Assembly (NCBI GenBank): GCA_964453665.1
Contig: CAYVQT010000070.1
Location: 1-15,616, forward strand
DNA from: DAOUTY01 sp964453665
GTDB taxonomy: Bacteria > Chloroflexota > Dehalococcoidia > SZUA-161
DNA: 15,616 bases
Reading direction: 5' to 3'
How positions within the stretch are numbered: the stretch's first letter is position 1; each line of letters opens with the position of its first letter. Under the pieces are notes generated by a model, which worked only from the letters and a program-made list of their open reading frames with translations, did not search any database and was not told the DNA's origin. Position numbers and translations under genes: made by a program. Positions 1-7,557 of the stretch are shown in pieces.

Positions 1-82
1 ACGTATTAAACTCAAACATCTCTATCCGAAATTATAAAGGTTACAAGGTACTAGGGCTAAAAAAGAGGGTAAAAGAACGGTC

Positions 83-1165
83 ATGGTCCTCAACGATGCG
101 CATGAGGGTCTTGAAATGGAGGCAATGCAGAGGTTCGACTTCATTGACGCTTCGATAAGATTGTGGGAGAGAGAGATAGCCTTGGGGAAGCTGCTTTCAA
201 GTTGGGAGAAGGACGAATATCCTGATTTCCCCGGTGTGATTTACAGAAAGGACGGCAGGATAGTAGATACAGGGACTATGCCTTACCTGTCGGATTTGGA
301 GTACTTGCCCTCCTGTGCCGGTATTTTGAGAGATGTCCCCTTGGACAGGTATGGAGCGGCGGCGATTACGACCGGTAGAGGATGTCCCATGTCGCATACC
401 TTCTGTATGTATAGCAGGACAGATATGAGGAGGAGGAAGGTTGAGGATGTGGTTGCGGAGATGGAGGCCGTGTCCGACCTGGGGAGGGCGATGATAATGG
501 ACCCTTCCATGCCCACCATAGCGGAGTGGAGGGAGGCTCTATGTGACCGATTGATCGCCAGGAATGTAAAGGTCTCATGGAGGACGGATGCCAAGCTTCA
601 GCAGTGCAGTCCCGATACGCTGAAGAAGCTTAAGGCCGCCGGTTGCGCTTCAATAATGCTTGTCGTTGAGACTCTTGATTCCGGCGTTGGCGGAAAGGTC
701 AGGGGAGGCATATCACACCGGAACTTAAAGACGGGCATCGAGAATATCAAAGGAGCCGGGATTGTTCCTATACCTGTGTTTTTTATAGGGTTCCCCTGGG
801 ACAGCAGCGAGACGCTGGCGGAAGTTGAATCATTCTTGAAGGAGGTGGCTGTCCCATCCTTCATTCTGAAGCAGGTCAGGCCCTGGAGTGGGACTGCTCT
901 CTACGAGGACTGTAAGGAGCTTGGCCTTCTTAAGCGTGACCTGGGCATCGACGACTATGTGCACTCGGATAATCCCGTGATCGACACTCTCTACTTATCG
1001 AGAGAGGAGATAATGGAGTGGAAGTACAGGATAAGGCGGGGCGCAATATTGAACTGGCGTTATATATTCAGCTTCATGTTTGAGAGGAAGCGGGTGACAT
1101 CTCGGCAGGCCGGCCTGTTCCTGAGGTTGGTTGCGGGAAGTAAAGGTGGCTGGGATGGTAATTGA
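83..1165 (+). CDS. Degenerate, N-terminally truncated B12-binding-type radical SAM protein
   Basis: The 360 aa product matches the architecture of B12-binding radical SAM proteins from the end of the cobalamin-binding domain onward. Residues 1-60 resemble the tail of that domain and its linker (DFIDASIR, then GVIYRKDGRIV), and TTGRGCP at 97-102 begins the TIM barrel. The [4Fe-4S] motif, normally CxxxCxxC, reads C101-PMS-H105-TF-C108, so the middle cysteine is histidine. The later family motif GfPgEt is GFPWDSSET. In-frame sequence upstream stays readable and B12-domain-like only to a TAA at 35-37, so the roughly 100 aa Rossmann part is missing. ATG 83 is the only start after that stop and has a weak Shine-Dalgarno sequence. 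The gene overlaps the next one by 11 bp. Either this is a decaying gene or a protein that no longer makes the SAM radical. The family is clear; activity is doubtful. Confidence 0.75.
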   Translation: MVLNDAHEGLEMEAMQRFDFIDASIRLWEREIALGKLLSSWEKDEYPDFPGVIYRKDGRIVDTGTMPYLSDLEYLPSCAGILRDVPLDRYGAAAITTGRGCPMSHTFCMYSRTDMRRRKVEDVVAEMEAVSDLGRAMIMDPSMPTIAEWREALCDRLIARNVKVSWRTDAKLQQCSPDTLKKLKAAGCASIMLVVETLDSGVGGKVRGGISHRNLKTGIENIKGAGIVPIPVFFIGFPWDSSETLAEVESFLKEVAVPSFILKQVRPWSGTALYEDCKELGLLKRDLGIDDYVHSDNPVIDTLYLSREEIMEWKYRIRRGAILNWRYIFSFMFERKRVTSRQAGLFLRLVAGSKGGWDGN

Positions 1166-2315
1166 AGGCCGGGATACGAGACCGGATCAGTTGACGGCGA
1201 CAAACTTGATAAGGTTGCCATCGTATGTAGCCAGCGGGGTGAGGTATCATGCTGCCGGGCGTATCTACACGCCGAAACCAATATACGTTGGCCTGCGTGT
1301 TACGCGCCGGTGCAACGCAGAGGGTATTACATACCCCGACGGGAGAAATGAAGATAATGGCGGAGAGTTGGCGATATCGGAAATCAGGGGGGTGCTAGGT
1401 AGTTCTCTTTTCGAGTCTGTGGAGAAGTTCGTTCTCGGCGGTGGCGAGGCTACACTGAGAGGAGACCTGCTTGAAATCGCCGAAATAGTCTTGGATTCCT
1501 GTCCTCAACTCAAGGAAATGCTTCTGCGTACGAATGGAATGGAGCCAGCTTTAGTGGTGGAGCGAGTCGGGGAAATTCTTGAGTTGCCCGGGTATAGTAG
1601 GTTGAACAGGTTTTCAGTATCGGTATCATTGGATGGCTATGGGGATACACTCGAAAGCATAACGAAGGTTACGCAAGCTTTTGATAGGGTGAGTGAAACC
1701 ATAGACAGGTTGAAAAATTTGAAGCGTAAGAGGCCGTTTTATCTGTGTGCTGTCTGCACGGTTATGCCCTTTAATATCGGAGATTTAGCCCGGCTGTCGG
1801 AATTCAGTCGCGAGCAGGGACTCCCGATTAGCTTTGTTCCAATGAATTCGGGTGGCAGGATGCATTTGAACTCCGCCGTGGATGATGCAACGGAAGGCTC
1901 ATTAAGATTGAATGCTAACCATGTTGAGGAGTTGGACTCGCTTTTTGGCCGTGAGGCAAAGATAGATCTGCCCCTGTCCAATATCCCTTTCTGGCGGGAA
2001 TATTTCGGTATAATCAATGGGGACAAAAGAAAACTTCCCTGTTCCTTGCGACATCAGCACGCTGGCATAGATAGCGATGGCACAGTATATGCCTGTGTTC
2101 CTGCTATGTCACTAACATACGGCAACGTGAGAGATGAAACTCCTGACAGGCTCTGGTATTCCGATAGAGCCATGGAAATAAGAAAAAAGATAAAGAAGCA
2201 TTTTTGTCCCAGGTGCGTAGATTCTTCTGACATGGCCTTTTCTCTGAGGCATGAGTTCTTCTATTATGCGGGGTTTCTGCTCAGGGAAAGGGCGAAGAAC
2301 CTGTTACGGAAGTGA
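1155..2315 (+). CDS. Radical SAM/SPASM-like paralogue with eroded Fe-S motifs (pseudoenzyme or decaying gene)
   Basis: I choose ATG 1155, with AGGTGG 5 nt upstream. This gives 386 aa, nearly the length of the 387 aa neighbour at 2325, with which it aligns end to end (shared GVRYHAAGRIYTPKPIY, EFFYYAGFLL). Where the neighbour has CNSMCVMC, this protein has C53-NAE-G57-IT-Y60: two of three cluster cysteines are gone, each explicable by one base change (TGT to GGT, TGC to TAC). SGGEP, which contacts SAM, has become GGGEA (95-99). Of the C-terminal cysteines, C296, C314, C351 and C354 remain, while the partners are R299, Y312, S358 and S363. The frame is fully open. It cannot be a normal radical SAM enzyme. 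It could be a non-catalytic partner of its neighbour or an early pseudogene. It overlaps the upstream gene by 11 bp and ends 9 bp before the next. Confidence 0.85.
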   Translation: MVIEGRDTRPDQLTATNLIRLPSYVASGVRYHAAGRIYTPKPIYVGLRVTRRCNAEGITYPDGRNEDNGGELAISEIRGVLGSSLFESVEKFVLGGGEATLRGDLLEIAEIVLDSCPQLKEMLLRTNGMEPALVVERVGEILELPGYSRLNRFSVSVSLDGYGDTLESITKVTQAFDRVSETIDRLKNLKRKRPFYLCAVCTVMPFNIGDLARLSEFSREQGLPISFVPMNSGGRMHLNSAVDDATEGSLRLNANHVEELDSLFGREAKIDLPLSNIPFWREYFGIINGDKRKLPCSLRHQHAGIDSDGTVYACVPAMSLTYGNVRDETPDRLWYSDRAMEIRKKIKKHFCPRCVDSSDMAFSLRHEFFYYAGFLLRERAKNLLRK

Positions 2316-2324
2316 GCCGCGGGT

Positions 2325-3488
2325 ATGGTACAAGGTGAAATTGAAGTCGTGGAGAGGGTAAAGGGTGCGCCCCCGATGACATTAAAGAATCTGGTGAATT
2401 TGCCTTTATATCTCGCCCGTGGAGTTAGGTACCACGCCGCCGGGCGTATCTACACGCCGAAGCCGATCTACCTTAACCTGCGGGTTACGCAGAGATGCAA
2501 CTCGATGTGTGTAATGTGCTCCGACTGGAAGAGCCAGAACAGCAGCCGAGAATTGACTGTCGCCCAGATTGGGGAGGCGCTTCGGAACCCGCTTTTTGAC
2601 TCTGTGAAGAGGTTCGCCCTGAGCGGCGGTGAACCGGTGTGTCGGGAGGAACTGGTCCAAATAGCCGAGACTGCCCTGGACTCTTGCCCTAGCATTAATG
2701 AGATGCTGCTGCTTACTAATGGCCTGGAGCCTGATCTTGTGATGAAGAGGGCCAGGGAGCTTTTAGCTTTACATAACCGTTACGGATTGAAGAAATTCGC
2801 AGTATCAGTTTCATTAGATGGCTGTGGCGATGTACACGAAAAGATAAGGAGAGTTCCCCGGGCTTTTGAAAGGGTGAGTGAGACCATAAAGAGGTTACAG
2901 GAATTACAGCGTGAGACGCCGTTCTATCTCGGGCTGGTCTGTGTTGTCCAGCCCCTGAATATTAACGATTTAGTCCGACTCTCGGACTTCGTTGAAGAGC
3001 TTGAGCTGCCGCTTACCTTCGTCCCGGTTTACGCCGGCGATCACTTTGTCAAGGACCCGCGCGAGCAGGATGCGCTGAGATTCACTGATGAGCAGATTGA
3101 GAAGTTAAAATTAATCTTTGACCGGCAGTTACATTCGAGGTTGACACCGGAAAATGTCCCTTTCTGGCAGGAATATTTTGATATAGTTGGTGGCGGGAAG
3201 AGGAAAATGCCGTGTTTTTTATGCTATCATTACGCTCGTCTGAATAGTGATGGTACACTGTGCTCGTGTTATATTGATAACTCTTTGATATACGGTTCTG
3301 TGCTGGATACGCCTCCCGACAGGCTCTGGTTCTCTGATGGGGCGAGGGAAACGAGAAAACGAATAGAACGAGATTTTTGCCCCAGTTGTACTATTCATTG
3401 CGATATGGCTTATTGCTTCAGCCAGGAGTTCTTCTATTACGCCGGATTCCTGCTCAAAGAGAAGAGCAGGGAGCTATTTAGGATGTGA
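2325..3488 (+). CDS. Radical SAM protein with SPASM/twitch-like C-terminal cysteines
   Basis: The 387 aa protein has an intact radical SAM core: C58-xxx-C62-xx-C65 (CNSMCVMC) for the [4Fe-4S] cluster and SGGEP at 100-104 for SAM binding. The C-terminal third carries C297, C300, C313, C315, C352, C355, C359 and C364 in the spaced pattern expected of SPASM or twitch auxiliary clusters, as found in enzymes that modify ribosomal peptides (PqqE, AlbA and sactisynthase types). It is preceded by a damaged paralogue and followed 3 bp later by an HPr-kinase-like gene, so the genes are very probably one transcript. The ATG at 2325 has only a weak GCGGGT-like ribosome binding site, consistent with coupling to the gene ending at 2315. 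No PqqD-like binding domain is visible at the N-terminus. The substrate is unknown; a peptide is the best guess from domain style. Confidence 0.88.
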   Translation: MVQGEIEVVERVKGAPPMTLKNLVNLPLYLARGVRYHAAGRIYTPKPIYLNLRVTQRCNSMCVMCSDWKSQNSSRELTVAQIGEALRNPLFDSVKRFALSGGEPVCREELVQIAETALDSCPSINEMLLLTNGLEPDLVMKRARELLALHNRYGLKKFAVSVSLDGCGDVHEKIRRVPRAFERVSETIKRLQELQRETPFYLGLVCVVQPLNINDLVRLSDFVEELELPLTFVPVYAGDHFVKDPREQDALRFTDEQIEKLKLIFDRQLHSRLTPENVPFWQEYFDIVGGGKRKMPCFLCYHYARLNSDGTLCSCYIDNSLIYGSVLDTPPDRLWFSDGARETRKRIERDFCPSCTIHCDMAYCFSQEFFYYAGFLLKEKSRELFRM

Positions 3489-3491
3489 TCT

Positions 3492-4505
3492 GTGGACGAC
3501 AGCAGTGCCTCGGTCAGCTTCGACTTCTATGGCCTGAAAGTAGAACTGCGTTGCGCGGATGAAAAGACAGTCAGGAGCATCAGGCGGGATTTCGCGTACT
3601 TTGAAGCTGCGCCCGGTAAACCCCAGGTTAGTATCGAGGTTTTCAATTCAAAGCCTGACTTCAGCTCACTTCCTGACCTTCCTGCTTCGATCTATACCAT
3701 AAATTATGTCTGCTACTCGGGGAAGGAGCATATCTACACGGACTATCATGGGCAGGGACTGAGGATCTCCGACCTTGGACAGAAGAATTACCGGATTTTC
3801 TCTGAGGACTACGACCTGAGGCACGAGGTGAGCTATCTGACAATCCTTTCTGCCGCCGGACAGTTCCTCGATTCAAGGCACATTCATCGGGTTCATGCGC
3901 TGGGGATCAGCGTTAATGGGAAAGCGGTCCTGATTTTGCTGCCGGAAAAGGGAGGTAAAACGACCCTGGCCCTGCGGCTTCTCAAGTCAGGGCATGTAAA
4001 ATTGCTGTCTGAAGATTCCCCTCTGATTACACGGCATGGCGAGGTCCTGCCCTTTCCTCTGCGCCTGGGGATTCTACCCGGGGGGGAGGGGGATATTCCC
4101 GCGGAATATATGTACCCTGTAAACTTCATGCGAGTTGGAACCAAGATTCTGGTCGATGTGGGCTATTATGCCGATAAGGTCGGCTCTTCCTGTCCGCCCG
4201 GAGTTATCCTGCTGGGGGAGAGGGCTCTGGGCTGCGGGTCAAGAATCGAGCCGACGGGCAGGATAAGCGGCAGCAAGGAATTCATAAAGAACTCGGTTGT
4301 GGGGATGGGTCTGCACCAGGGCCTTGAATATCTCCTGGGCAGGAGCATCTGGGAGACATTCGGTAAAAGCAGGCTGGCCTACTCCCGCTTGAACAACAGC
4401 CTCAAGGTGCTCCGTCGCTCAAGGGTCTACCGCTACATGATTGGGCACGATATAGAGAAAAATCAGCAGGTCCTCCTGGATTTCCTGGATGGCCTGAAAT
4501 TGTGA
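3492..4505 (+). CDS. HPr-kinase-like P-loop protein associated with radical SAM genes
   Basis: The 337 aa protein starts at GTG 3492, with AGGAT 7 nt upstream, 3 bp after the radical SAM gene. The second half resembles the C-terminal kinase domain of HPr kinase/phosphorylase: RVHALGISVNGKAVLIL leads into a Walker A loop PEKGGKTT (151-158), then SEDSP at 173-177, where HPr kinase has its acidic metal/phosphate site. The loop is atypical (PEKGGKTT rather than GxSGxGKS) but keeps the GKT core. The N-terminal ~130 residues are a beta-rich region of unknown role. Such proteins are found next to radical SAM/SPASM genes and, in some lasso-peptide clusters, phosphorylate the peptide. The arrangement reminds me of the ScmC protein of the 'SynChlorMet' cassette, a comparison from memory that I could not test. 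No HPr or PTS gene is in the window, so a role in sugar regulation is not indicated. Confidence 0.72.
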   Translation: MDDSSASVSFDFYGLKVELRCADEKTVRSIRRDFAYFEAAPGKPQVSIEVFNSKPDFSSLPDLPASIYTINYVCYSGKEHIYTDYHGQGLRISDLGQKNYRIFSEDYDLRHEVSYLTILSAAGQFLDSRHIHRVHALGISVNGKAVLILLPEKGGKTTLALRLLKSGHVKLLSEDSPLITRHGEVLPFPLRLGILPGGEGDIPAEYMYPVNFMRVGTKILVDVGYYADKVGSSCPPGVILLGERALGCGSRIEPTGRISGSKEFIKNSVVGMGLHQGLEYLLGRSIWETFGKSRLAYSRLNNSLKVLRRSRVYRYMIGHDIEKNQQVLLDFLDGLKL

Positions 4506-4514
4506 GGTCGCTCC

Positions 4515-4538
4515 GGGCTGTTTAACCCCGGGACTCGC
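4515..4538 (+). other. Weak intergenic hairpin after the radical SAM cluster
   Basis: CCGGG and CCCGG form a 5-bp stem with a short loop just after the HPr-kinase-like stop codon. No T-run follows, so it is at most a weak terminator or processing site. Confidence 0.25.
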
Positions 4539-4572
4539 CCGAATCTGTGAAGTTCAGCGGAGGTTGTTTGTT

Positions 4573-4845
4573 GTGGAAGATTTCAAGCGTAAGTGGGAAG
4601 ACTGGTATGGAGACCTTATGGCTCAGTATCAATGGCATGAGCTCGAATATGAAGGCGAGAGAGTTCTGTACGTATGTGGAATGGCTTCGATAGATATCGA
4701 TGGCAACACTTATTCGTCACAGGTGCTTCAGGTAATCGGATACATGGATTCGGAGCAGCCACTGGATGAAGCGCGGCAGAAGGATATAACGCAGCTTCTG
4801 AAGGACAGACACGGGATAGAGAACATTTCCTTCTGGCCCGTTTAA
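4573..4845 (+). CDS. Hypothetical protein, 90 aa
   Basis: I do not recognise this protein. GTG 4573 is preferred because GGAGG at 4559-4563 lies 9 nt upstream; the in-frame TTG at 4564 would touch the ribosome binding site. The product is soluble, acidic and tryptophan/tyrosine-rich at the start (KWEDWYGDL), with alternating hydrophobic stretches (ERVLYVCGMASIDI, SSQVLQVIGYM) suggesting a small alpha/beta fold, and no membrane segment or metal motif. It is not a PqqD-like chaperone by any motif I can see. It follows the radical SAM cluster on the same strand after a 67-bp gap and precedes a DUF3795-like gene by 49 bp. The good ribosome binding site and lack of competing frames make it a likely real gene. 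Confidence 0.7.
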   Translation: MEDFKRKWEDWYGDLMAQYQWHELEYEGERVLYVCGMASIDIDGNTYSSQVLQVIGYMDSEQPLDEARQKDITQLLKDRHGIENISFWPV

Positions 4846-4894
4846 AAAAGCTCTCTGCGTTTCAAAGGATATTGGACTGATGGAGGGGATGATA

Positions 4895-5365
4895 ATGGGA
4901 AGCAGGAAGGAACTGGCGGCCCCGTGCGGTCTGTATTGCGGTGTCTGTGGTGTTTATATAGCACACAGAGAGAATAATACGAAGTTTAAAGAAAGGCTGA
5001 GAGATTTCTATCAGAAGGGGTTGGGTGCCGCGAATCTGACGGTAGACGATATAAGCTGCGAGGGGTGCCTTTCCAATGTCATATCTATATTCTGCCGGAC
5101 CTGTCAGATCAGGTCGTGCACAATTGAGAAGGGCATCGAGGGATGCCATCAATGCGATGATTTCCCCTGTAAATATATCGAGGATTTCCCTATTCCCGTT
5201 GGTAAGAAGGTAATACTGCGTGCGATTCCATTCTGGAGAGAGCATGGAACCGAGAAATGGATTGAAGAGGAGGAGAAGCGATATCACTGCCCCCACTGCG
5301 GCTGTGAACTCTTCCGTGGCGCAAAACGGTGCCGTAACTGCAAGGAACCGGTCGACGTCGATTGA
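4895..5365 (+). CDS. DUF3795-like cysteine-rich protein
   Basis: The product is 156 aa from ATG 4895, chosen because GGAGGGG at 4882-4888 lies 6 nt upstream; ATGs at 4880 and 4889 are in frame. It opens with APCGLYCGVCGVY, the hallmark of DUF3795, followed by further cysteine groups (CEGCLS, CRTCQIRSC, GCHQCDDFPC). A C-terminal zinc-ribbon-like CPHCGCELFRGAKRCRNCKEP appends two CxxC pairs. Family members are small and presumed metal binding, with no known reaction. The C-terminal zinc ribbon is an extra beyond the common ~110 aa core. The neighbours give no clear functional hint. Confidence 0.85.
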   Translation: MGSRKELAAPCGLYCGVCGVYIAHRENNTKFKERLRDFYQKGLGAANLTVDDISCEGCLSNVISIFCRTCQIRSCTIEKGIEGCHQCDDFPCKYIEDFPIPVGKKVILRAIPFWREHGTEKWIEEEEKRYHCPHCGCELFRGAKRCRNCKEPVDVD

Positions 5366-5385
5366 CATGCTTTTTGGGGGGAAGG

Positions 5386-5475
5386 TCAGAAAGACTGAGG
5401 GTTCATTGGGCTCTGCACCAGCGGGTCGGGGCTGATGAACCTGCCCAGCGCTGGGTCATAGTATCCGAGGCGTAT
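5386..5475 (-). pseudogene. Remnant of an RHS-repeat protein gene
   Basis: Reading the - strand, this stretch encodes the RHS core signature YYDPALGRFISPDP, preceded by RLG and followed by LVQSPMNPQSF, then a stop at 5386-5388. In complete RHS/YD-repeat proteins the same motif continues into NRYSYVxNNP and a variable toxin tip. Upstream the frame closes within a few codons (TGA at 5488-5490). Only about 30 codons remain, so this is a scrap left by deletion or transfer. Confidence 0.7.
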
Positions 5476-5507
5476 CCCTCTTACTAATCAGTGGGGTGAC
5501 CAGGCCA

Positions 5508-7376
5508 TCACTCGTCGTTCTGCGTTTCTGTCGCTTTATCGCTATTTTTCGGCAGCCGGTAGATATGAAAACCTGCTTTGGCGAGGAATGCGGGGAGGCC
5601 TCGGACTGCATTCCTGTCCTTGTCCCGCTCCTCCTCAGATAGCTGGTCCCAGGGAACCAGAGTAGGGTTGGTCTTCCTCTCTGTGTCCTTTGTGTCGCCG
5701 TATGTCCATCCCGCACGCAGCCGCTCGTCAACGAAACGGTCATGCTCCATCCTCGACAGAAGCTCCACTTCCACCGGCGTGAACTGGAAGGGCTGCTCAT
5801 CCCAGGAGGTGGTTATGGCGATATCGCATCCGATGGCATCCAGCTTGACCCGGATGTGCTCCGCCTGATTCCTGTTGGACTCTTTCAGGCTTTCAGGCAG
5901 CTTCTCCCAGGGAACAATGGAGGGGTTCATCTCGGCGGTATGGCCGTTTTCCTTCTCATTTCGCACGTAGTCTTCGTGCATAGCACGCGCCAGGATTTCA
6001 TAGATGCATCCGTGTATCAGGTCCTCCGTGCAGGTACGGTCAAGGAGGCCGAATGCGTGTATATTGGTGAAACTATCAGCCCTGTACTTCTCACCTTGCA
6101 GCAGGGTGGCGAGTCCGGCGTCGTGGGTCGTACGTACCACTATCGGGATTTCAAGAGGCCTGAGCCGCCGGTATAACTTCAAGGCCGCAGCCAGGGCGCG
6201 CGAATCGTCGTCCAGACAGACATATATAGCCGTTACATCACAGTTATTCTGCCGGTCGAAAAGGAAGTCCGCCCGTTCGAAATCAGGGGACTGGATATCA
6301 AACTGTGCGGTTATCAACTCACAGACAGCTTCCAACTGGGGATGCCGGAGGCACAGGGACGCTTTTTTCGTCTCCGCCTCTCTGTCGACCAGGGTAACGC
6401 GCATGCGTTGACCACCGGCACGATATATTTCTCTCCAGTTTCTCGCTGCATTCGCAACCAGGCTTTCGCCCATGCGTCCCGCACCGACCACTACCATGTG
6501 AGGCCTTGAGTCGTGCTGCTCATCTGTTGTGCTGAAAGGCGGGTATTCGTTGAGCAGTACCCGGGCGCCGCTTTCGTAGACATTGAAGAACTCCAGCCTG
6601 AACGCATCCAGCCTGCCCATGGCGAATTCCCGCTCCCTGAGCAGGTTGCATAGCTGCAGGTCGACGATGTGGACGAGGCATGACAGCGCTTTGCCCCTGC
6701 GGTTCCGGACGAGTTCGCGGGTGAGGACGGCGACCTCCGCATTGGCGCCATCGTCACCGCAGACCGATATGACGTATTTGGCCTTGTGTACCCGCGCCTT
6801 GAGGAGCAAGCCGGGGTCTGTGGCGTTACCTGCGAGCGTGATTGCGCCGTGTTCTCTGCACCGCTCGAGCATGCTGTTGGCTTCGTCCCGCTCGATGACG
6901 GCAACCTGGTCCCCGCGCTCGCAGAACTCTTTTGAAAGTATAAGGCCTTTTCGGCCCAGCCCGCAGATGACTGTATGGTCCCTCCAGAACCTTATGCGCA
7001 GATGCTGGACTTGCTCTCGAAGGATTACCAGCAGAGCCTGTGCCGCTGTGATGACGGTCAACGCGGGCGCAAGGAGCCGCGCTGCCTGCAGTTCCCAGCC
7101 CGTTGGCCCTGAAACGGAGCCGTATTCCAGCACGAAAAGCTGGAAGGTGTGATAGAAGACATCACTGAATGATTTCGTCGGATCGGTGGCCGAGAAATAC
7201 TTTGCGAACCCTATCCACCCCAATGCAATCGTCACGACCCACATTAAGCCGATAAGCGGCCACTTGTAGTCCACAAGCCATTGATATATCTTCTTCCACG
7301 ACACCAGCCGCAGGAGGTCATTTCTCTTTACTGCGCTCGTATCTGCCACCGCATTATCCCTCGTGCATTCCTTCAT
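5508..7376 (-). CDS. Membrane protein with two TrkA-N Rossmann domains and a C-terminal RyR domain
   Basis: The 622 aa protein begins at ATG 7376 with GAGGAG 5 nt upstream. Two membrane helices (about 40-60 and 100-120) flank a short pore-loop-like segment (FYHTFQLFVLEYGSVSG), but there is no TVGYG potassium filter. Two TrkA-N/RCK-type nucleotide-binding domains follow: CGLGRKG at 138-144 with acidic IER at 161-163, and VGAGRMG at 297-303. The C-terminal part (about 483-608) is an RyR domain: EHDRFVDERLRAGWTYG, then NPTLVPWDQLSEEERDKDR, with an earlier half-repeat NPSIVPWEKLPESLKESN. TrkA-N domains bind NAD(H) or nucleotides; bacterial RyR domains are predicted ligand sensors in conflict systems. 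It lies 181 bp downstream of a SLOG/SLATT-like gene on the same strand. I infer a membrane effector or channel gated by a nucleotide signal. Confidence 0.82.
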   Translation of the reverse strand: MKECTRDNAVADTSAVKRNDLLRLVSWKKIYQWLVDYKWPLIGLMWVVTIALGWIGFAKYFSATDPTKSFSDVFYHTFQLFVLEYGSVSGPTGWELQAARLLAPALTVITAAQALLVILREQVQHLRIRFWRDHTVICGLGRKGLILSKEFCERGDQVAVIERDEANSMLERCREHGAITLAGNATDPGLLLKARVHKAKYVISVCGDDGANAEVAVLTRELVRNRRGKALSCLVHIVDLQLCNLLREREFAMGRLDAFRLEFFNVYESGARVLLNEYPPFSTTDEQHDSRPHMVVVGAGRMGESLVANAARNWREIYRAGGQRMRVTLVDREAETKKASLCLRHPQLEAVCELITAQFDIQSPDFERADFLFDRQNNCDVTAIYVCLDDDSRALAAALKLYRRLRPLEIPIVVRTTHDAGLATLLQGEKYRADSFTNIHAFGLLDRTCTEDLIHGCIYEILARAMHEDYVRNEKENGHTAEMNPSIVPWEKLPESLKESNRNQAEHIRVKLDAIGCDIAITTSWDEQPFQFTPVEVELLSRMEHDRFVDERLRAGWTYGDTKDTERKTNPTLVPWDQLSEEERDKDRNAVRGLPAFLAKAGFHIYRLPKNSDKATETQNDE

Positions 7377-7482
7377 AAATGCTCCTCAAGGTGCAATTTT
7401 ACCTTATATCCTATTTGTCTCATGCTTTATAGCAAAGACCAGAATATATGTGTCGAGTACTAAAAGACCATCAAATAGTAGC

Positions 7483-7503
7483 ATATGATGGCATCGATCA
7501 TAT
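7483..7503. promoter_or_regulatory. 7-bp inverted repeat between the SLOG and TrkA-N/RyR genes
   Basis: ATATGAT and ATCATAT flank a 7-bp spacer in the 181-bp gap upstream of the TrkA-N/RyR gene. It could be an operator giving that gene its own control. No strong promoter hexamers stand out around it. Confidence 0.3.
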
Positions 7504-7557
7504 TGTCGCGAAACTTTATCTAACTCCGCTATGGTGCGAGAGCGCAGGAGTAACGGA

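Noticed and set aside
3492..4505. Genuine HPr kinase/phosphorylase of carbon catabolite control
   Set aside because: The P-loop is atypical, no HPr or PTS gene is nearby and it is embedded with radical SAM genes.
5742..7152. Long + strand frames opposite the TrkA-N/RyR gene (5742-6176, 6004-6411, 6583-7152)
   Set aside because: They lack domain sense and ribosome binding sites, and the - strand frame shows clear Rossmann and RyR motifs throughout.
5508..7376. Classical potassium channel or Trk uptake subunit
   Set aside because: Two helices and TrkA-N domains fit superficially, but the pore-loop region lacks TVGYG and the C-terminus is RyR.
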